DNA from: Erwinia_E haradaeae_H
GTDB taxonomy: Bacteria; Pseudomonadota; Gammaproteobacteria; Enterobacterales; Enterobacteriaceae
Length of the DNA: 64,000 bases
Assembly (NCBI RefSeq): GCF_900698885.1
Contig: NZ_LR217705.1
Location: 62,001 to 126,000 of the forward strand
Direction: 5' to 3'
Part shown: in pieces, positions 47,376 through 57,882 of the stretch
Layout: every line of letters begins with the position of its first letter
How positions within the stretch are numbered: the stretch's first letter is position 1
Position numbers and translations under genes: made by a program
Notes under the pieces: model-generated
What the model saw: the letters and a program-made list of their open reading frames with translations, nothing else
Databases searched by the model: none
What the model was told of the DNA's origin: nothing

Positions 47376-49175
47376 ATGAATCAAATACGAAATTTTTCTA
47401 TTATTGCTCATATCGATCACGGAAAATCAACGATTGCGGATCGTCTGATTCAGATGTGTGGTGGTTTAACAGAGCGCAAAATTACGGAGCAGGTGCTAGA
47501 TTCAATGGAGTTAGAGCGCGAACGTGGTATTACCATTAAGGCGCAAAGTGTTACTCTCACTTATCATGCACAAGATGGCAAGAAATATCAACTAAACTTT
47601 ATTGATACACCAGGACATGTTGACTTTTCATATGAGGTTTCTCGTTCTCTTGGAGCATGTGAAGGCGCCATTCTTGTAGTTGATGCTACACAGGGAGTAG
47701 AAGCACAAACTGTAGCTAATTTTTATAGTGCAATAGAAATGAATTTAACAGTTATCCCTGTATTAAATAAAATAGATTTAATTACAGCAGATCCAGTCAG
47801 GGTGTTTAAAGAGATTGAAGAAATAATAGGGCTTGATACTACTGATGCCGTAGTCTGTTCAGCTAAAACTGGCGCTGGGATATCTGATATGCTAGAACGC
47901 TTGATACGGGAAATCCCATCACCTACAGGAGATCCACAAGGACCACTACAAGCACTGATAATTGATTCTTGGTTTGATAATTACCTTGGTGTTATCTCTC
48001 TGACACGTATTAAAAATGGTATCTTACGTGCAGGTGAAAAAATTAAAGTAATGAGTACTGATCGAGTTTACACAATAGATCGTGTGGGTGTTTTTACTCC
48101 GAAACGCACAGATACCGGTATTTTATGCTGTGGTGAAGTCGGCTGGATTGTATGTGGGGTAAAGGATATTTTTGGTATTCCAGTAGGGGATACGCTTACT
48201 TTAGCTAATAATATGGCTATGCATGCATTACCTGGATTTAAAAAGGTTACGCCACAAGTTTATGCTGGTTTATTTCCGATTAGATCTAATGATTACGAAT
48301 TGTTAAGGAATTCTTTAGGAAAATTGCGTCTAAATGATGCTTCATTGTTTTATGAAGCAGAAGATTCTACAGCTTTGGGGTTTGGTTTTCGTTGTGGATT
48401 TTTGGGTATTCTACATATGGAAATTATTAAAGAGCGTCTTGAGCGTGAATACAACCTGGAGATCATGATTACTGCCCCTACCGTTATCTATGAAGTAAAA
48501 ACAGTTTGCGGGGATCTAATTTATGTAGACAATCCTACTAAGTTACCTATAGATCACAACATAGTAGAATTACGCGAACCAATTGCTGAGTGTCAAATAT
48601 TAGTGCCACAAGAGTATCTCGGTAATGTGATTATGTTATGTATTAACAAGCGTGGTATTCAAACTAGTATAGTTTATTATGAAAAACAAGTTTCGCTAAT
48701 TTATGAGATACCCATGTCTGAAGTGATTCGTGATTTTTTTGGTCACCTCAAATCCGCGACACGTGGTTATGCTTCGCTGGAATATCATTTTAAAAAATTT
48801 TCCGTGGCTGATATGGTTCGTGTTGATATTATAATTAACAGCGATCGAATTGATGCGTTATCATTAATTACTCATCGCAAGCACGCACAATTTTATGGGC
48901 GGGAGCTTGTGAATAAACTTACACAGATCATTCCTCGCCAACAATTTGAAATTATTATACAAGCGACCATCGGAAAGAATATTTTTGCTCGCAATACGGT
49001 GAAGCAATTGCGTAAAAATGTTCTTGCTAAGTGTTATGGTGGTGATATTAGTCGTAAGAAAAAATTACTTCAGAAACAAAAAGATGGAAAAAAACGCATG
49101 AAAAGCATTGGAAAAATTGCACTTCCGCAGGAAGCATTTTTTACAATAATGAATATTTCCATACAAAATAAATAA
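47376..49175 (+). CDS. lepA: elongation factor 4 (LepA)
   Basis: Ribosome-associated translational GTPase involved in 30S biogenesis and translation initiation. The ATG at 47376 gives 599 aa and MNQIRNFSII, matching the E. coli start and length; an ATG three codons earlier is also in frame. G1 is AHIDHGKS (residues 11-18), followed by the RGITIKAQ switch, DTPGHVDFSYEV, NKIDL and CSAKTG. The EF4-specific C-terminal domain ends in VKQLRKNVLAKCYGGDISRKKKLLQKQKDGKKRMK-type sequence. First gene of lepA-lepB-rnc-era, 33 bp before lepB. Fully intact. Confidence 0.97.
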   Translation: MNQIRNFSIIAHIDHGKSTIADRLIQMCGGLTERKITEQVLDSMELERERGITIKAQSVTLTYHAQDGKKYQLNFIDTPGHVDFSYEVSRSLGACEGAILVVDATQGVEAQTVANFYSAIEMNLTVIPVLNKIDLITADPVRVFKEIEEIIGLDTTDAVVCSAKTGAGISDMLERLIREIPSPTGDPQGPLQALIIDSWFDNYLGVISLTRIKNGILRAGEKIKVMSTDRVYTIDRVGVFTPKRTDTGILCCGEVGWIVCGVKDIFGIPVGDTLTLANNMAMHALPGFKKVTPQVYAGLFPIRSNDYELLRNSLGKLRLNDASLFYEAEDSTALGFGFRCGFLGILHMEIIKERLEREYNLEIMITAPTVIYEVKTVCGDLIYVDNPTKLPIDHNIVELREPIAECQILVPQEYLGNVIMLCINKRGIQTSIVYYEKQVSLIYEIPMSEVIRDFFGHLKSATRGYASLEYHFKKFSVADMVRVDIIINSDRIDALSLITHRKHAQFYGRELVNKLTQIIPRQQFEIIIQATIGKNIFARNTVKQLRKNVLAKCYGGDISRKKKLLQKQKDGKKRMKSIGKIALPQEAFFTIMNISIQNK

Positions 49176-49208
49176 GATTTATAGCATTTTATTGAAGAGG
49201 TTTTAGAT

Positions 49209-50162
49209 ATGGCGCATACATTTATAATAGTTTTAGTAATTGCAACGTCTATTAGTGGTTTATTATGGTGTATTATGATCTCCAGAAGAATCATAAATAA
49301 AGATAAAGAACAGATAATACAGAAACCTGTTAATAACGTAATTACTATATCGTACAAATTACAATCCTGGATGAAAAGTATAGCATCAATTTTTCCAGTG
49401 CTTTTTTTAGTATTTATAGTGCGTGCATTTGGCTACGAACCTTTTCAGATCCCCTCTGGATCCATGATGCCAACTTTATTAGCTGGTGATTTTATTTTAG
49501 TACAAAAGTATGCATATGGCCTGAAGAATCCCATTACGCAACATACTCTGATACAGACTGGACATCCGCATCGTGGTGATGTTGTTGTATTTAAATATCC
49601 AAAAGATACAAGCCAAGATTATATTAAACGCGTGATTGGCTTACCAGGTGATTTGGTTAGTTACGACCTTCTTAGTAAACAATTGTCAATTCAGCCAGAT
49701 TTTATGAATGTTAAAAATTGTAAACGTTTATTAAAGGTGACTTATTCTCATACCAATATAGATTCTCAAAAATTCATAAAATCTAATCAAGATTCATTAA
49801 ATGATAATATCAATCAAGAATACATTCAAGCATTAGAACCTGAAGGTAATCGCCCGGTAACTCGTGTAGAAATGCTCGATAGCGTAAAACATCTTATTTT
49901 ATTGTTAAATGGAGAGCAGAAAGATTTTGAGTTAAAAGCTAAGAATGGGATCCTTCATCAAAAGATTAGCTGGTTGGTTCCAGAGAATATGTACTTCATG
50001 ATGGGGGATAACCGTGATAATAGCTCTGATAGTCGTTATTGGGGGTTTGTGCCAGAAAATAATTTAGTTGGTAAGGCAACTGCTATATGGATGAGTTTTG
50101 ATAAAAAGGAGGGCAAGTTTCCAACTGGCTTACGCCTGGGGCGTATTGGAATAATTCATTAA
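49209..50162 (+). CDS. lepB: signal peptidase I
   Basis: Inner-membrane serine protease that releases exported proteins from their signal peptides. 317 aa (E. coli 324). Two N-terminal membrane helices (about residues 4-22 and 58-75) flank a cytoplasmic loop. The catalytic dyad is Ser85 (IPSGSMMPT) and Lys140 (DYIKRVIGLPGD), with the box E segment MGDNRDNSSDSRYWGFVP. The E. coli periplasmic disulfide pair is not conserved. A GAGG ribosome binding site precedes the ATG. It works with SecB-dependent export; lipoproteins would instead need LspA, not seen here. Confidence 0.97.
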   Translation: MAHTFIIVLVIATSISGLLWCIMISRRIINKDKEQIIQKPVNNVITISYKLQSWMKSIASIFPVLFLVFIVRAFGYEPFQIPSGSMMPTLLAGDFILVQKYAYGLKNPITQHTLIQTGHPHRGDVVVFKYPKDTSQDYIKRVIGLPGDLVSYDLLSKQLSIQPDFMNVKNCKRLLKVTYSHTNIDSQKFIKSNQDSLNDNINQEYIQALEPEGNRPVTRVEMLDSVKHLILLLNGEQKDFELKAKNGILHQKISWLVPENMYFMMGDNRDNSSDSRYWGFVPENNLVGKATAIWMSFDKKEGKFPTGLRLGRIGIIH

Positions 50163-50330
50163 AGAATGATTTTAAATAGATGACTTGAATGGATAATTTT
50201 TATTGCGTGAGTGATAGTACTGTACGGTATATATACAATATATATTGAGCCTGTATTGTGATTAAGTATGCTTCCTTATAAAAGTAAAATTATTGCATAT
50301 CGCCAGTGTTAAACTATAGATACGGTAATC

Positions 50331-50996
50331 ATGAATCAGCTACAGAGAAAGATAGGTTATTTTTTTAAAAAAACTGAATTACTACAACAGGCATTAACAC
50401 ACCGCAGCTTTAGTCGTCAAAATAATGAGAGGTTTGAGTTTCTTGGAGATTCTATTTTAAATTGTGTAATTTCTTATGCAATTTATCGTGGCTTTCCATG
50501 TATTGACGAAGGTGATTTGAGTCGTATGCGCTCTACATTAGTGCGCGGCTACACCTTGGCAGAAATAGCGCGAGAATTTAACTTAGGTTCGTATTTAACT
50601 CTTAGCCGGGGAGAATGGAAAAGTGGTGGTTATAAGCGTCAATCTATTTTATCTAATGCCATGGAGGCTTTAATTGGTGGTATATTTTTAGATAGTAATA
50701 TGCAGACGATAGAGCGGTTGATTCTTAACTGGTATGACTCTCGTTTACATACTATTTCGCCAGGAGATGAACAAAAAGATCCAAAAACACGTTTGCAAGA
50801 ATTCCTACAAGGAAATCATCTTCCGTTGCCATCTTATCTTGTATTGCAGGTGCAAGGTTCAGAGCATCATCAGTTATTTACGATTCAATGCATAGTCACT
50901 GGAATAGAAGAACCAGTGGTAGAAACTGGCTTTAGTCGTCGGCAGGCTGAACAAAAAACTGCTCAAACAGCCTTAATTATGCTAGGTATAAAATGA
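50331..50996 (+). CDS. rnc: ribonuclease III, with an altered metal-binding residue
   Basis: Cleaves double-stranded RNA to process rRNA precursors and some mRNAs. 221 aa (E. coli 226); this start gives MNQLQRKIGY, five residues shorter. The nuclease domain (about 1-145) has NERFEFLGDSIL with Glu33, Glu36 and Asp40 (E. coli Glu38, Glu41, Asp45), Glu60 (Glu65) and Glu112 (Glu117). Asn109 stands where E. coli has Asp114, one of the conserved acidic residues of the magnesium site (SNAMEALIGG against ADTVEALIGG). The dsRNA-binding domain fills about 150-221. It overlaps era by ATGA. The rest is normal, so activity may be reduced rather than lost. Confidence 0.96.
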   Translation: MNQLQRKIGYFFKKTELLQQALTHRSFSRQNNERFEFLGDSILNCVISYAIYRGFPCIDEGDLSRMRSTLVRGYTLAEIAREFNLGSYLTLSRGEWKSGGYKRQSILSNAMEALIGGIFLDSNMQTIERLILNWYDSRLHTISPGDEQKDPKTRLQEFLQGNHLPLPSYLVLQVQGSEHHQLFTIQCIVTGIEEPVVETGFSRRQAEQKTAQTALIMLGIK

Positions 50997-51916
50997 GAGA
51001 ACATACTACCTATTGTGGTTTTATTGCTATTGTAGGGCGCCCAAATGTAGGAAAGTCTACTATATTAAATCAATTAATAAAACAGAAGATTTCTATCACT
51101 TCACGTAAGCCGCACACTACTCGTCATGAGATTGTAGGAATTAAGAGTGAAGGTGTATATCAAGCTATTTATATTGATACACCAGGTTTATGTATAGAAG
51201 AAAAAAATACTATTAATCGTTTTATGAATCGTGTAATAAAAAACTCCATTACTAATGCCAGGTTAGTTATTTTTATAATAGAGGGTATAAATTGGACCAT
51301 CGCTGACACAACGATCATGCATTATCTAAAAGATAAATCATTGGTTCTTTTAGTGCTTAATAAGATTGACCTTATTACTAATAAAAGTCTTTTATTACCG
51401 CATCTTCAGTGGTTAAGCCGGAAGAGGCATTTTGTAGATATAGTACCTATTTCTGCAAAGATAGGAACGAATATCGATACTATTAGTAGCATTGTGTATA
51501 AATATCTCCCACAGTCAGAGTACTATTTTCCAGAAAAGTGTATTACAAATCGTTCTCAAAAATTTATGGCATCAGAAATTATTCGTGAAAAAATTATAAG
51601 ATATCTTGGAGGCGAGCTTCCATATGCAGCGACGGTTGAAATAGAGCAATTTATTGTTAATAAGCATGGTAGATTAATTATTTGCGGGGTGATTTTAGTA
51701 CACAGTGCCAGCCATAAAAAGATAGTAATTGGATATAACGGAGCTAAGATTAAAAGCATTGGTGTTGCAGCACGTCATAATATGGAGACAATTTTTAGAC
51801 AAAAAGTTTATCTTGAGCTATGGGTGAAGATTATATCTAGTGAGCGAGATTATAAGGACATAGTACCAAATATAGAATATAAAAATATAATACCATTACA
51901 GAAATACTTAGATTAA
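50993..51916 (+). CDS. era: GTPase Era
   Basis: GTPase that binds the 3' end of 16S rRNA and assists 30S maturation. 307 aa (E. coli 301). G1 GRPNVGKS (about 15-22), G2 Thr in KPHTTRH, G3 DTPGL, G4 NKID and G5 SAK are all present. The KH domain has the GxxG loop as GYNGAKIKSIG. The C-terminal tail is divergent, slightly longer and rich in Ile, Lys and Tyr. It starts within the end of rnc (4-bp overlap). E. coli recO, pdxJ and acpS, which follow era, are absent; a hairpin follows instead. Confidence 0.97.
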   Translation: MREHTTYCGFIAIVGRPNVGKSTILNQLIKQKISITSRKPHTTRHEIVGIKSEGVYQAIYIDTPGLCIEEKNTINRFMNRVIKNSITNARLVIFIIEGINWTIADTTIMHYLKDKSLVLLVLNKIDLITNKSLLLPHLQWLSRKRHFVDIVPISAKIGTNIDTISSIVYKYLPQSEYYFPEKCITNRSQKFMASEIIREKIIRYLGGELPYAATVEIEQFIVNKHGRLIICGVILVHSASHKKIVIGYNGAKIKSIGVAARHNMETIFRQKVYLELWVKIISSERDYKDIVPNIEYKNIIPLQKYLD

Positions 51917-52273
51917 TCTTTAATAGTAAAATACTCTATTTTACTATCTATGAATTCTGGGGACAATGAGTGCTTATATAGTAAAACATTATTGTTAATA
52001 AGGTAAACATTAGTTATATATTGATAATATAGATTGGAATAAATACTAAATTTTAGTGCAAATTGTATATAATTTAATCTTGTTAGCTCTATATATAATA
52101 TATATTTTTCAGGTTCCTTTTCTTAAAATAGAGTTTACGTTTGAATAACATAAATGATGTTAGACTTTGGTATGCATAGGTTTTTGCGTATATATCCTTA
52201 TTTTATTCAAGTGCTATAGAAGATAATTTCAATTATTTATATTACCACATTAAAAGAGAAGATTAATAAGTTA
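51917..52273. other. convergent era-rsmA spacer
   Basis: 357 bp between convergent genes. Starts with the 11-bp hairpin at 51923-51947; the rest is AT-rich with no ORF and no recO remnant. Confidence 0.6.
51923..51947 (+). terminator. hairpin at the end of the lepA-lepB-rnc-era group
   Basis: ATAGTAAAATA and TATTTTACTAT are exact reverse complements around the loop CTC, starting 7 bp past the era stop. The position fits a transcription end or mRNA-stabilising stem, though the sequence after it is not T-rich. Confidence 0.6.
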
Positions 52274-53080
52274 TTAACAGTGCTTTGTTAACCAATCTGC
52301 TAATTGACAATATTGCAATACGCTAATATTTTCTGCACGTAAGTCTGGTGAAATATTCATTTTTATCAATTCATCAACAGAGATTAAATATTGAAGACTA
52401 TTGCTTATTTTTTTACGACGTTGATTAAAGGCTGCTTTAGTTATTCGATGCAAGGCATGGATACGGTTTGGTGATTGTGTGATAGCTCTGATGGGGGTCA
52501 ATCGTACTACCGTAGAGTTGACCTTTGGGGTCGGGGTCAGGGCATTTGCTGGAACTGAAATTACTGGAAATATCTGACAGTAATACTGGGACATAACTGA
52601 TAAGCGACCATAATTTTTATTTCCTGGATTGGCCAATAGACGATTAGCTACTTCTTCTTGTAGCATAAAATGCATATCATGAATAGCGTTAATGTGACTA
52701 AAAATATAAAATATCAGCGGCGTGGAAATATTATAAGGTAAGTTGCCGAATATACGTAATAATTGGCCCTGTTTTTTTGAAAAATCTGAAAAATCAAATA
52801 TTAAAGCATCTTGATTAAAGATATTGATTTTTTGTTTTAACCGTGAATTATTTTTCAGATGTAATGTTAGATCTCTATCAATTTCAATTACTGTGAGCCT
52901 ATTTACCAGTGGTTCTATTTTTTCTGTTAATGCACCAAGCCCAGGCCCAATTTCGAGCATTACTTGCCAATACTGGGGGTAAATAGCATTAATAATAGCA
53001 TTAATGATATATTGGTCATGTAAAAAATGTTGTCCAAAACGTTTTTTTGCATGATATATATGGTGTAATTGATTTATCAT
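52274..53080 (-). CDS. rsmA: 16S rRNA dimethyladenosine transferase RsmA (KsgA)
   Basis: Dimethylates two adjacent adenines near the 3' end of 16S rRNA and acts as a late 30S assembly checkpoint. 268 aa (E. coli 273). The N-terminal KRFGQHFLHD, the SAM-binding EIGPGLGALTE, and the catalytic NLPYNIST motif are all clear. The C-terminal helical domain has KAAFNQRRKKISNSL. It sits alone; pdxA, surA, apaG and apaH of the E. coli operon are missing. No clear ribosome binding site. Confidence 0.97.
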   Translation of the reverse strand: MINQLHHIYHAKKRFGQHFLHDQYIINAIINAIYPQYWQVMLEIGPGLGALTEKIEPLVNRLTVIEIDRDLTLHLKNNSRLKQKINIFNQDALIFDFSDFSKKQGQLLRIFGNLPYNISTPLIFYIFSHINAIHDMHFMLQEEVANRLLANPGNKNYGRLSVMSQYYCQIFPVISVPANALTPTPKVNSTVVRLTPIRAITQSPNRIHALHRITKAAFNQRRKKISNSLQYLISVDELIKMNISPDLRAENISVLQYCQLADWLTKHC

Positions 53081-53853
53081 TGGTTTTTTTAGTTTAAGTA
53101 TATTAAGAAAATATATTTCTCATATATTTTAGCGATGATGTATATATAAAATAATATTTAGAGTAATATAATGAAGCGGTAAAGTTATTTATCAACTATA
53201 AATGTTTTGCAAACTTGGTTGATAGTGTTCGGAAACTAGTCTTTTGTGCATTCTTTTTAAGCTATTTAGATTATTTTTATAAAAAGTTAATGAACTGAAT
53301 ATTTTAACGGTCTATATGATTTTTTTTAAAAAGTGGTCTTATCAATGATCTGTTATTTTAAAAGTGTCTTTGTATCTTCTTTGATAAAATATTATGATTT
53401 TGTGAGTTTTGATGTTTTCTTGAAAGTGTTTTATAAAAAATTATTACAGTAATTAAGGTTAATTTAAACTTTGATAAAATAATAACACTAAAGTATAAAT
53501 TATAATTTTGTCCTCTATATCAGATTTCTTTGTTTATATGAATTTATTGTTTCTAATAAAATTTACTCGTAGGTAGTAGGTTTTTAATTACATGATTATC
53601 AAATAAATTGTAAAAATATTTTATATTAATTGTCATTAAACCTAATGCTTGATATCAGATTATTAGTTTTTAAAATTTTTGTCAGAATTTAAATTTTTGC
53701 TACATTACAAAGATCTTAAACTATAGATATAAACATAGAAACTATAATAAATAAGATTACTTAATCTAGAGATTATTATAGTAATCATGCTGTGATGATG
53801 TAAAATATAGTAAAATATTGTATTTGTTTGTGAAATAATTTTCACTTTAGTTA
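53081..53853. other. gene-free stretch between rsmA and tRNA-Arg
   Basis: About 770 bp of AT-rich DNA upstream of rsmA (minus strand). No ORF, pseudogene or repeat stands out; nothing recognised. Confidence 0.6.
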
Positions 53854-53930
53854 TGGCACGCCCTACAGGATTCGAACCTGTGACCTACGGCTTAGAAGGC
53901 CGGTGCTCTATCCAGCTGAGCTAAGGGCGC
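53854..53930 (-). tRNA. argU: tRNA-Arg(UCU)
   Basis: The minus strand folds into a 77-nt tRNA with encoded CCA. It is close to E. coli argU, which reads AGA and AGG, codons common in AT-rich genomes. The anticodon loop CTTCTAA gives UCU; the D arm (GCTC/GAGC) and T arm (ACAGG/CCTGT) are perfect. Two helix weaknesses are seen: a G1-U72 wobble at the top of the acceptor stem and a C27/U43 mismatch at the top of the anticodon stem. folD lies about 1.9 kb away, a neighbour also in E. coli. Confidence 0.96.
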
Positions 53931-55851
53931 ATTTAATGTAGATACATTATATATTATGTATATAATGAGTCAACTAGTTTGCTTTGAGCAGATATACTAT
54001 GTTTTTTTCGTATTAAAAGCTTTTTATTTGATTAAGTTGTATTATAAATGGCACTTAGATTATACAGTGTATTAACTATATTACTTGCAATATGTATTTC
54101 AATCTAATTATTAGTCATGAGATTTTGGCAATATCACCAAAAAAATTTTATAGAGTTACTTTTACTTCTAGAGTTTTAGATATTTTTATATACTGCATGT
54201 TGCTATGATATGTAATACTACAGTCAGATTTAATTTGTTTTTGTGTTTATTTGAAACTTAAAAGATAAGATCTTAGCGTATTATTAGTCCTGAAAATTTT
54301 ATGTGATTATTAATTATTTCGACGTTTTTAAGTGACATACTTTTTTATTATTTATTGATGTAAGACCTGCTCATTTCTTGATATCTTTATTGTGCATCTA
54401 TTCAATAGATTGAATCTGAAAAATTATTGTTTTTATTCTAAAATATTTACGATTGTTCTGTTTTGTAATATTACACGCGCTATGTATAATTTCATGTAAG
54501 ATAAGACAAGTGTATTTCTCATCGCAATGTAGTTTATTAAGATATATATCTTAACATTAATTATAGACATTACATAATATTATTAATATAGAGTCACATA
54601 ATCTGTTATGTCTTTAGGTCTTAATATATTAATATAGATTATATTTAATGGTTTTTCTAGTAAGGGTGAACCATCTATCAAGAGAGCGATGATTGATCTT
54701 GAATTGTTGAATACATACTGATTAGTTGTAGTCTAGTATTATTATATCTTTCAGATTAATAAAAATATAATACTTTATATACATCCCCAAAAGTTTAATA
54801 TTTGCAAGTTAATGTGTTTATTATGTATATTTACAGAGCCTTGGTATTAAAGAAAAGTATTTTTCTTTTTTGATTAAGTTATATAGGTTTCTATTTTTAT
54901 AAGTGTTAATAAAAATTTTTAATAAGATAGTCCCTATGTGTATTGATAAAATTAAGATAAATAAGAAATATTTTTAATGTGTATTGATAATAATTGATTT
55001 GTAAAATAATGGTTTTTTATTGTTATGATAACCTATATATAGCATGAGATTTTTTTAAAAAATAATGTCTGCATGTGTTGTAGATATATTTTTTCAATTG
55101 TTTAGGTAATTAACTTAGCTAGTTGTTAATTGATGAACATACTAACAATCTAAAAGAAGCATAATAAAAAAACTTTAAAATCTTTAGATATGTAGTTTTT
55201 AATACTCTGATTATCATCAGATGGCAGCGTGGAATATCTTTTAAAAACTTTTCACAAAAATAACTTATACACTAGTATAGTTCTAATGTTTTTTATTACA
55301 TACTTTGCCTCAAATAGTACTGAGCATGCTATATAGATTGTATCTATGACGTCAAATGTTATAGATGACATAATATATGATATTAGTTTTAGAAAAATTT
55401 AGGATAGTTATTATATATAATATAATATATTAGTTATATTTTGATATAATCTATTGAAAATTATAAATTATATCAAATAAAATCAATTTTGATAGTTATT
55501 TAAAATAACTTTTTCACAATGAATAACAAAGATATAAAAAAATAAAAAATGAAATATAGCATTGACGTGATAATTGTTAGAATGAATGAATAATGATCAT
55601 GTAGTAAAATAAAGTATTATTATCTTGGATATTTTAAGGTATGTTGATTATATACTTCGTATATATTTTTGATTTATTGATCTTTTATATACACAAGTAT
55701 TTTATAAAAACATGATCAGCGCGACCAAAGTAACATATATAAAGATATATAGGCAGGTTGTATTAATTTGACGCGACTATCAATTTTAGTATAATTTAAC
55801 ACTGGTGTGTTTTACAATTATCAGATGTAATTCAGAAGGACGCATTATTTA
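53931..55851. other. 1.9-kb gene-free region between tRNA-Arg and folD
   Basis: AT-rich, no ORF. In E. coli the argU-folD region has fimbrial genes and a prophage; I recognise no trace of them. No RNA gene recognised. AAGGA at 55836-55840 serves folD. Confidence 0.6.
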
Positions 55852-56718
55852 ATGCCTGCAAAAATTATTAATGGTGAAAAAATTGCGCACCAGATACGTA
55901 AAGAAATTGCTAAAAGTATACAAATACGCTTAGCTGAAGGCAAGCGTATCCCAGGTCTAGCGGTGATATTAATAGGTTCAGACCCAGCCTCGCGGATTTA
56001 TGTTACTCGAAAGCGTTCTGCGTGTGAAGAAGTTGGATTTTTTTCATATTTATATGATTTATCAGTTAATACCACCCAAGTTCAGCTTCTAGATCTAATT
56101 CATCAACTTAATCAGGATTCCGCTATTGATGGAATTTTAGTACAGTTACCGCTTCCAGCAGAAATAGATCCAATTCTAATAACAGACAGCATATCTCCTA
56201 TTAAGGATGTAGATGGTTTTAATTCGCATAATCTTGGTCGTTTGTGTAAGCGTTCACCAAGTTTTTTGCGACCGTGCACGCCTCGTGGTATAATAACTTT
56301 ATTAGAGCGTTATCATATTAATATTTGCAGTCTTCATGCAGTAATTGTTGGAGCTTCTAATGTTGTTGGGAGACCCATGAGTATGGAGCTACTTCTTTCT
56401 GGTTGTACCACAACTATTACACATCGTTTTACAAAAAATCTAGAGCGTTTTGTATCACAAGCTGATCTTCTTGTTGTAGCAGTTGGAAAACCTAGATTTA
56501 TTCCAGGCTATTGGATTAAATACGGTGCTATAGTGGTTGATGTTGGTATTAATCGCTTAACAAATGGAAAGATAGTGGGTGATGTTGATTTTGATCAAGC
56601 TTTTTATCGGGCATCCTGGATTACGCCAGTTCCAGGAGGAGTTGGGCCAATGACTATTGCTACTCTTATGCAGAATACATTATATGCCTGTGAAACAAGT
56701 GAAAAAATTACTTTGTAA
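55852..56718 (+). CDS. folD: bifunctional methylenetetrahydrofolate dehydrogenase/cyclohydrolase
   Basis: Interconverts 5,10-methylene-, methenyl- and 10-formyl-tetrahydrofolate, supplying one-carbon units for purines and formyl-Met-tRNA. 288 aa, the E. coli length. Signature 1 is EEVGFFSYLYD, preceded by the catalytic Lys region YVTRKRSACE. DGILVQLPLP and the C-terminal PVPGGVGPMTIATLMQNT are conserved, with a GASNVVGRPMS nucleotide-binding loop. AAGGA lies 11 nt before the ATG, rather far. A monocistronic gene. Its product would serve the purine pathway in which PurC acts. Confidence 0.98.
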   Translation: MPAKIINGEKIAHQIRKEIAKSIQIRLAEGKRIPGLAVILIGSDPASRIYVTRKRSACEEVGFFSYLYDLSVNTTQVQLLDLIHQLNQDSAIDGILVQLPLPAEIDPILITDSISPIKDVDGFNSHNLGRLCKRSPSFLRPCTPRGIITLLERYHINICSLHAVIVGASNVVGRPMSMELLLSGCTTTITHRFTKNLERFVSQADLLVVAVGKPRFIPGYWIKYGAIVVDVGINRLTNGKIVGDVDFDQAFYRASWITPVPGGVGPMTIATLMQNTLYACETSEKITL

Positions 56719-57882
56719 TATGGTGTTCTGTTGATAAAAAATATTTTATAAAAAGTTATAGTTTGTTAAATAATTTAAAATTATCAAAAGTTTGAATTTT
56801 TAGATTAACAGTTTTCAATAATATCTGATTGATTATTGATTTTATATAAAAAAGCAGCCTTATGATAAGTGTTGCGTTGATAAAAAATCAAACAATGCTG
56901 CGTTGATATCTAAAAATATACTGTATATTCATATGAAGTATTATATTCTATAATAAAATAAAATTTATCTACTGGTGTATAATAAAAACTATTTTGAATA
57001 TTATATGATAAGCATATATGCCATTCAGTGAGAGGATATCCTATTTAGTTGATATTTTTTAGTAAAAAAATTATTATTTTAATAGCCTCATATTAAACTC
57101 ATATTTAGTATGAGCCGTATATTTTCTAATTTGATCATGACTTGGCTGGGAATGTTTTAAATTAACATGCATCGCTTGTTTTATGCGTTAGGTGTATAAA
57201 AGTTTAGCTTGGGAATATTTCTAACATTTAGAATATTCAATACCATATATTTTAATGATATTGATTGATATCAATTAATATTATTAATAGAATTTCTTAT
57301 TAATGATATTAGTTATAAGATTTTGTTAGGTTTTGATGAAATAGCAGAGAGTATACACTAATTAGTGTAGATTTATTAATATTTTATTGAAATTGAACAT
57401 GAATGACATGTGGTGATGCACTAATATTTAAAATAATCTGCTTTTAAAATATCTTATATGAAGCAATATTGTATAATATTAAAATAAAACTACAGATTTT
57501 ATATAGTATCTACTAGTAGTTTTTTTAGTTTACTCTCAAATTTATACTATGGATAGTTATTTTTAGATAAATTATGCTATTTTTATGATGACAGTTGTTT
57601 GATATAAATATTTTGTTATTTTTTGCTGCAATGAAAAATAAAATCTATAATGTATGTTACTAATGCGTTTTACAGAATGGTAAAAAATTTTACGTATAAA
57701 AACTAATAATATTCTTTTATTTCTTGGTATTTTTAGTATAAAAATATAATTTATAGATCGTATGGTTTATATATACTTTATAAAAATAAATACTTCATAA
57801 AAATCTTATATTAGTAAAAACCTTAAAAGTTCTGATCTTAACTAAAATTTTTATATACAGGTTATTTTATACCTTTTTTTTG
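56719..57882. other. 1.2-kb gene-free region between convergent folD and alr
   Basis: No ORF or RNA gene. Contains a 16-bp perfect palindrome TACACTAATTAGTGTA (57354-57369). Confidence 0.6.

Noticed and set aside
39587..55851. 16-nt string AAGGACGCATTATTTA found both before nuoM (about 39587) and before folD (about 55836)
   Set aside because: One shared 16-mer in 64 kb of AT-biased DNA can arise by chance, and the two positions relative to genes differ. At folD it includes the ribosome binding site.
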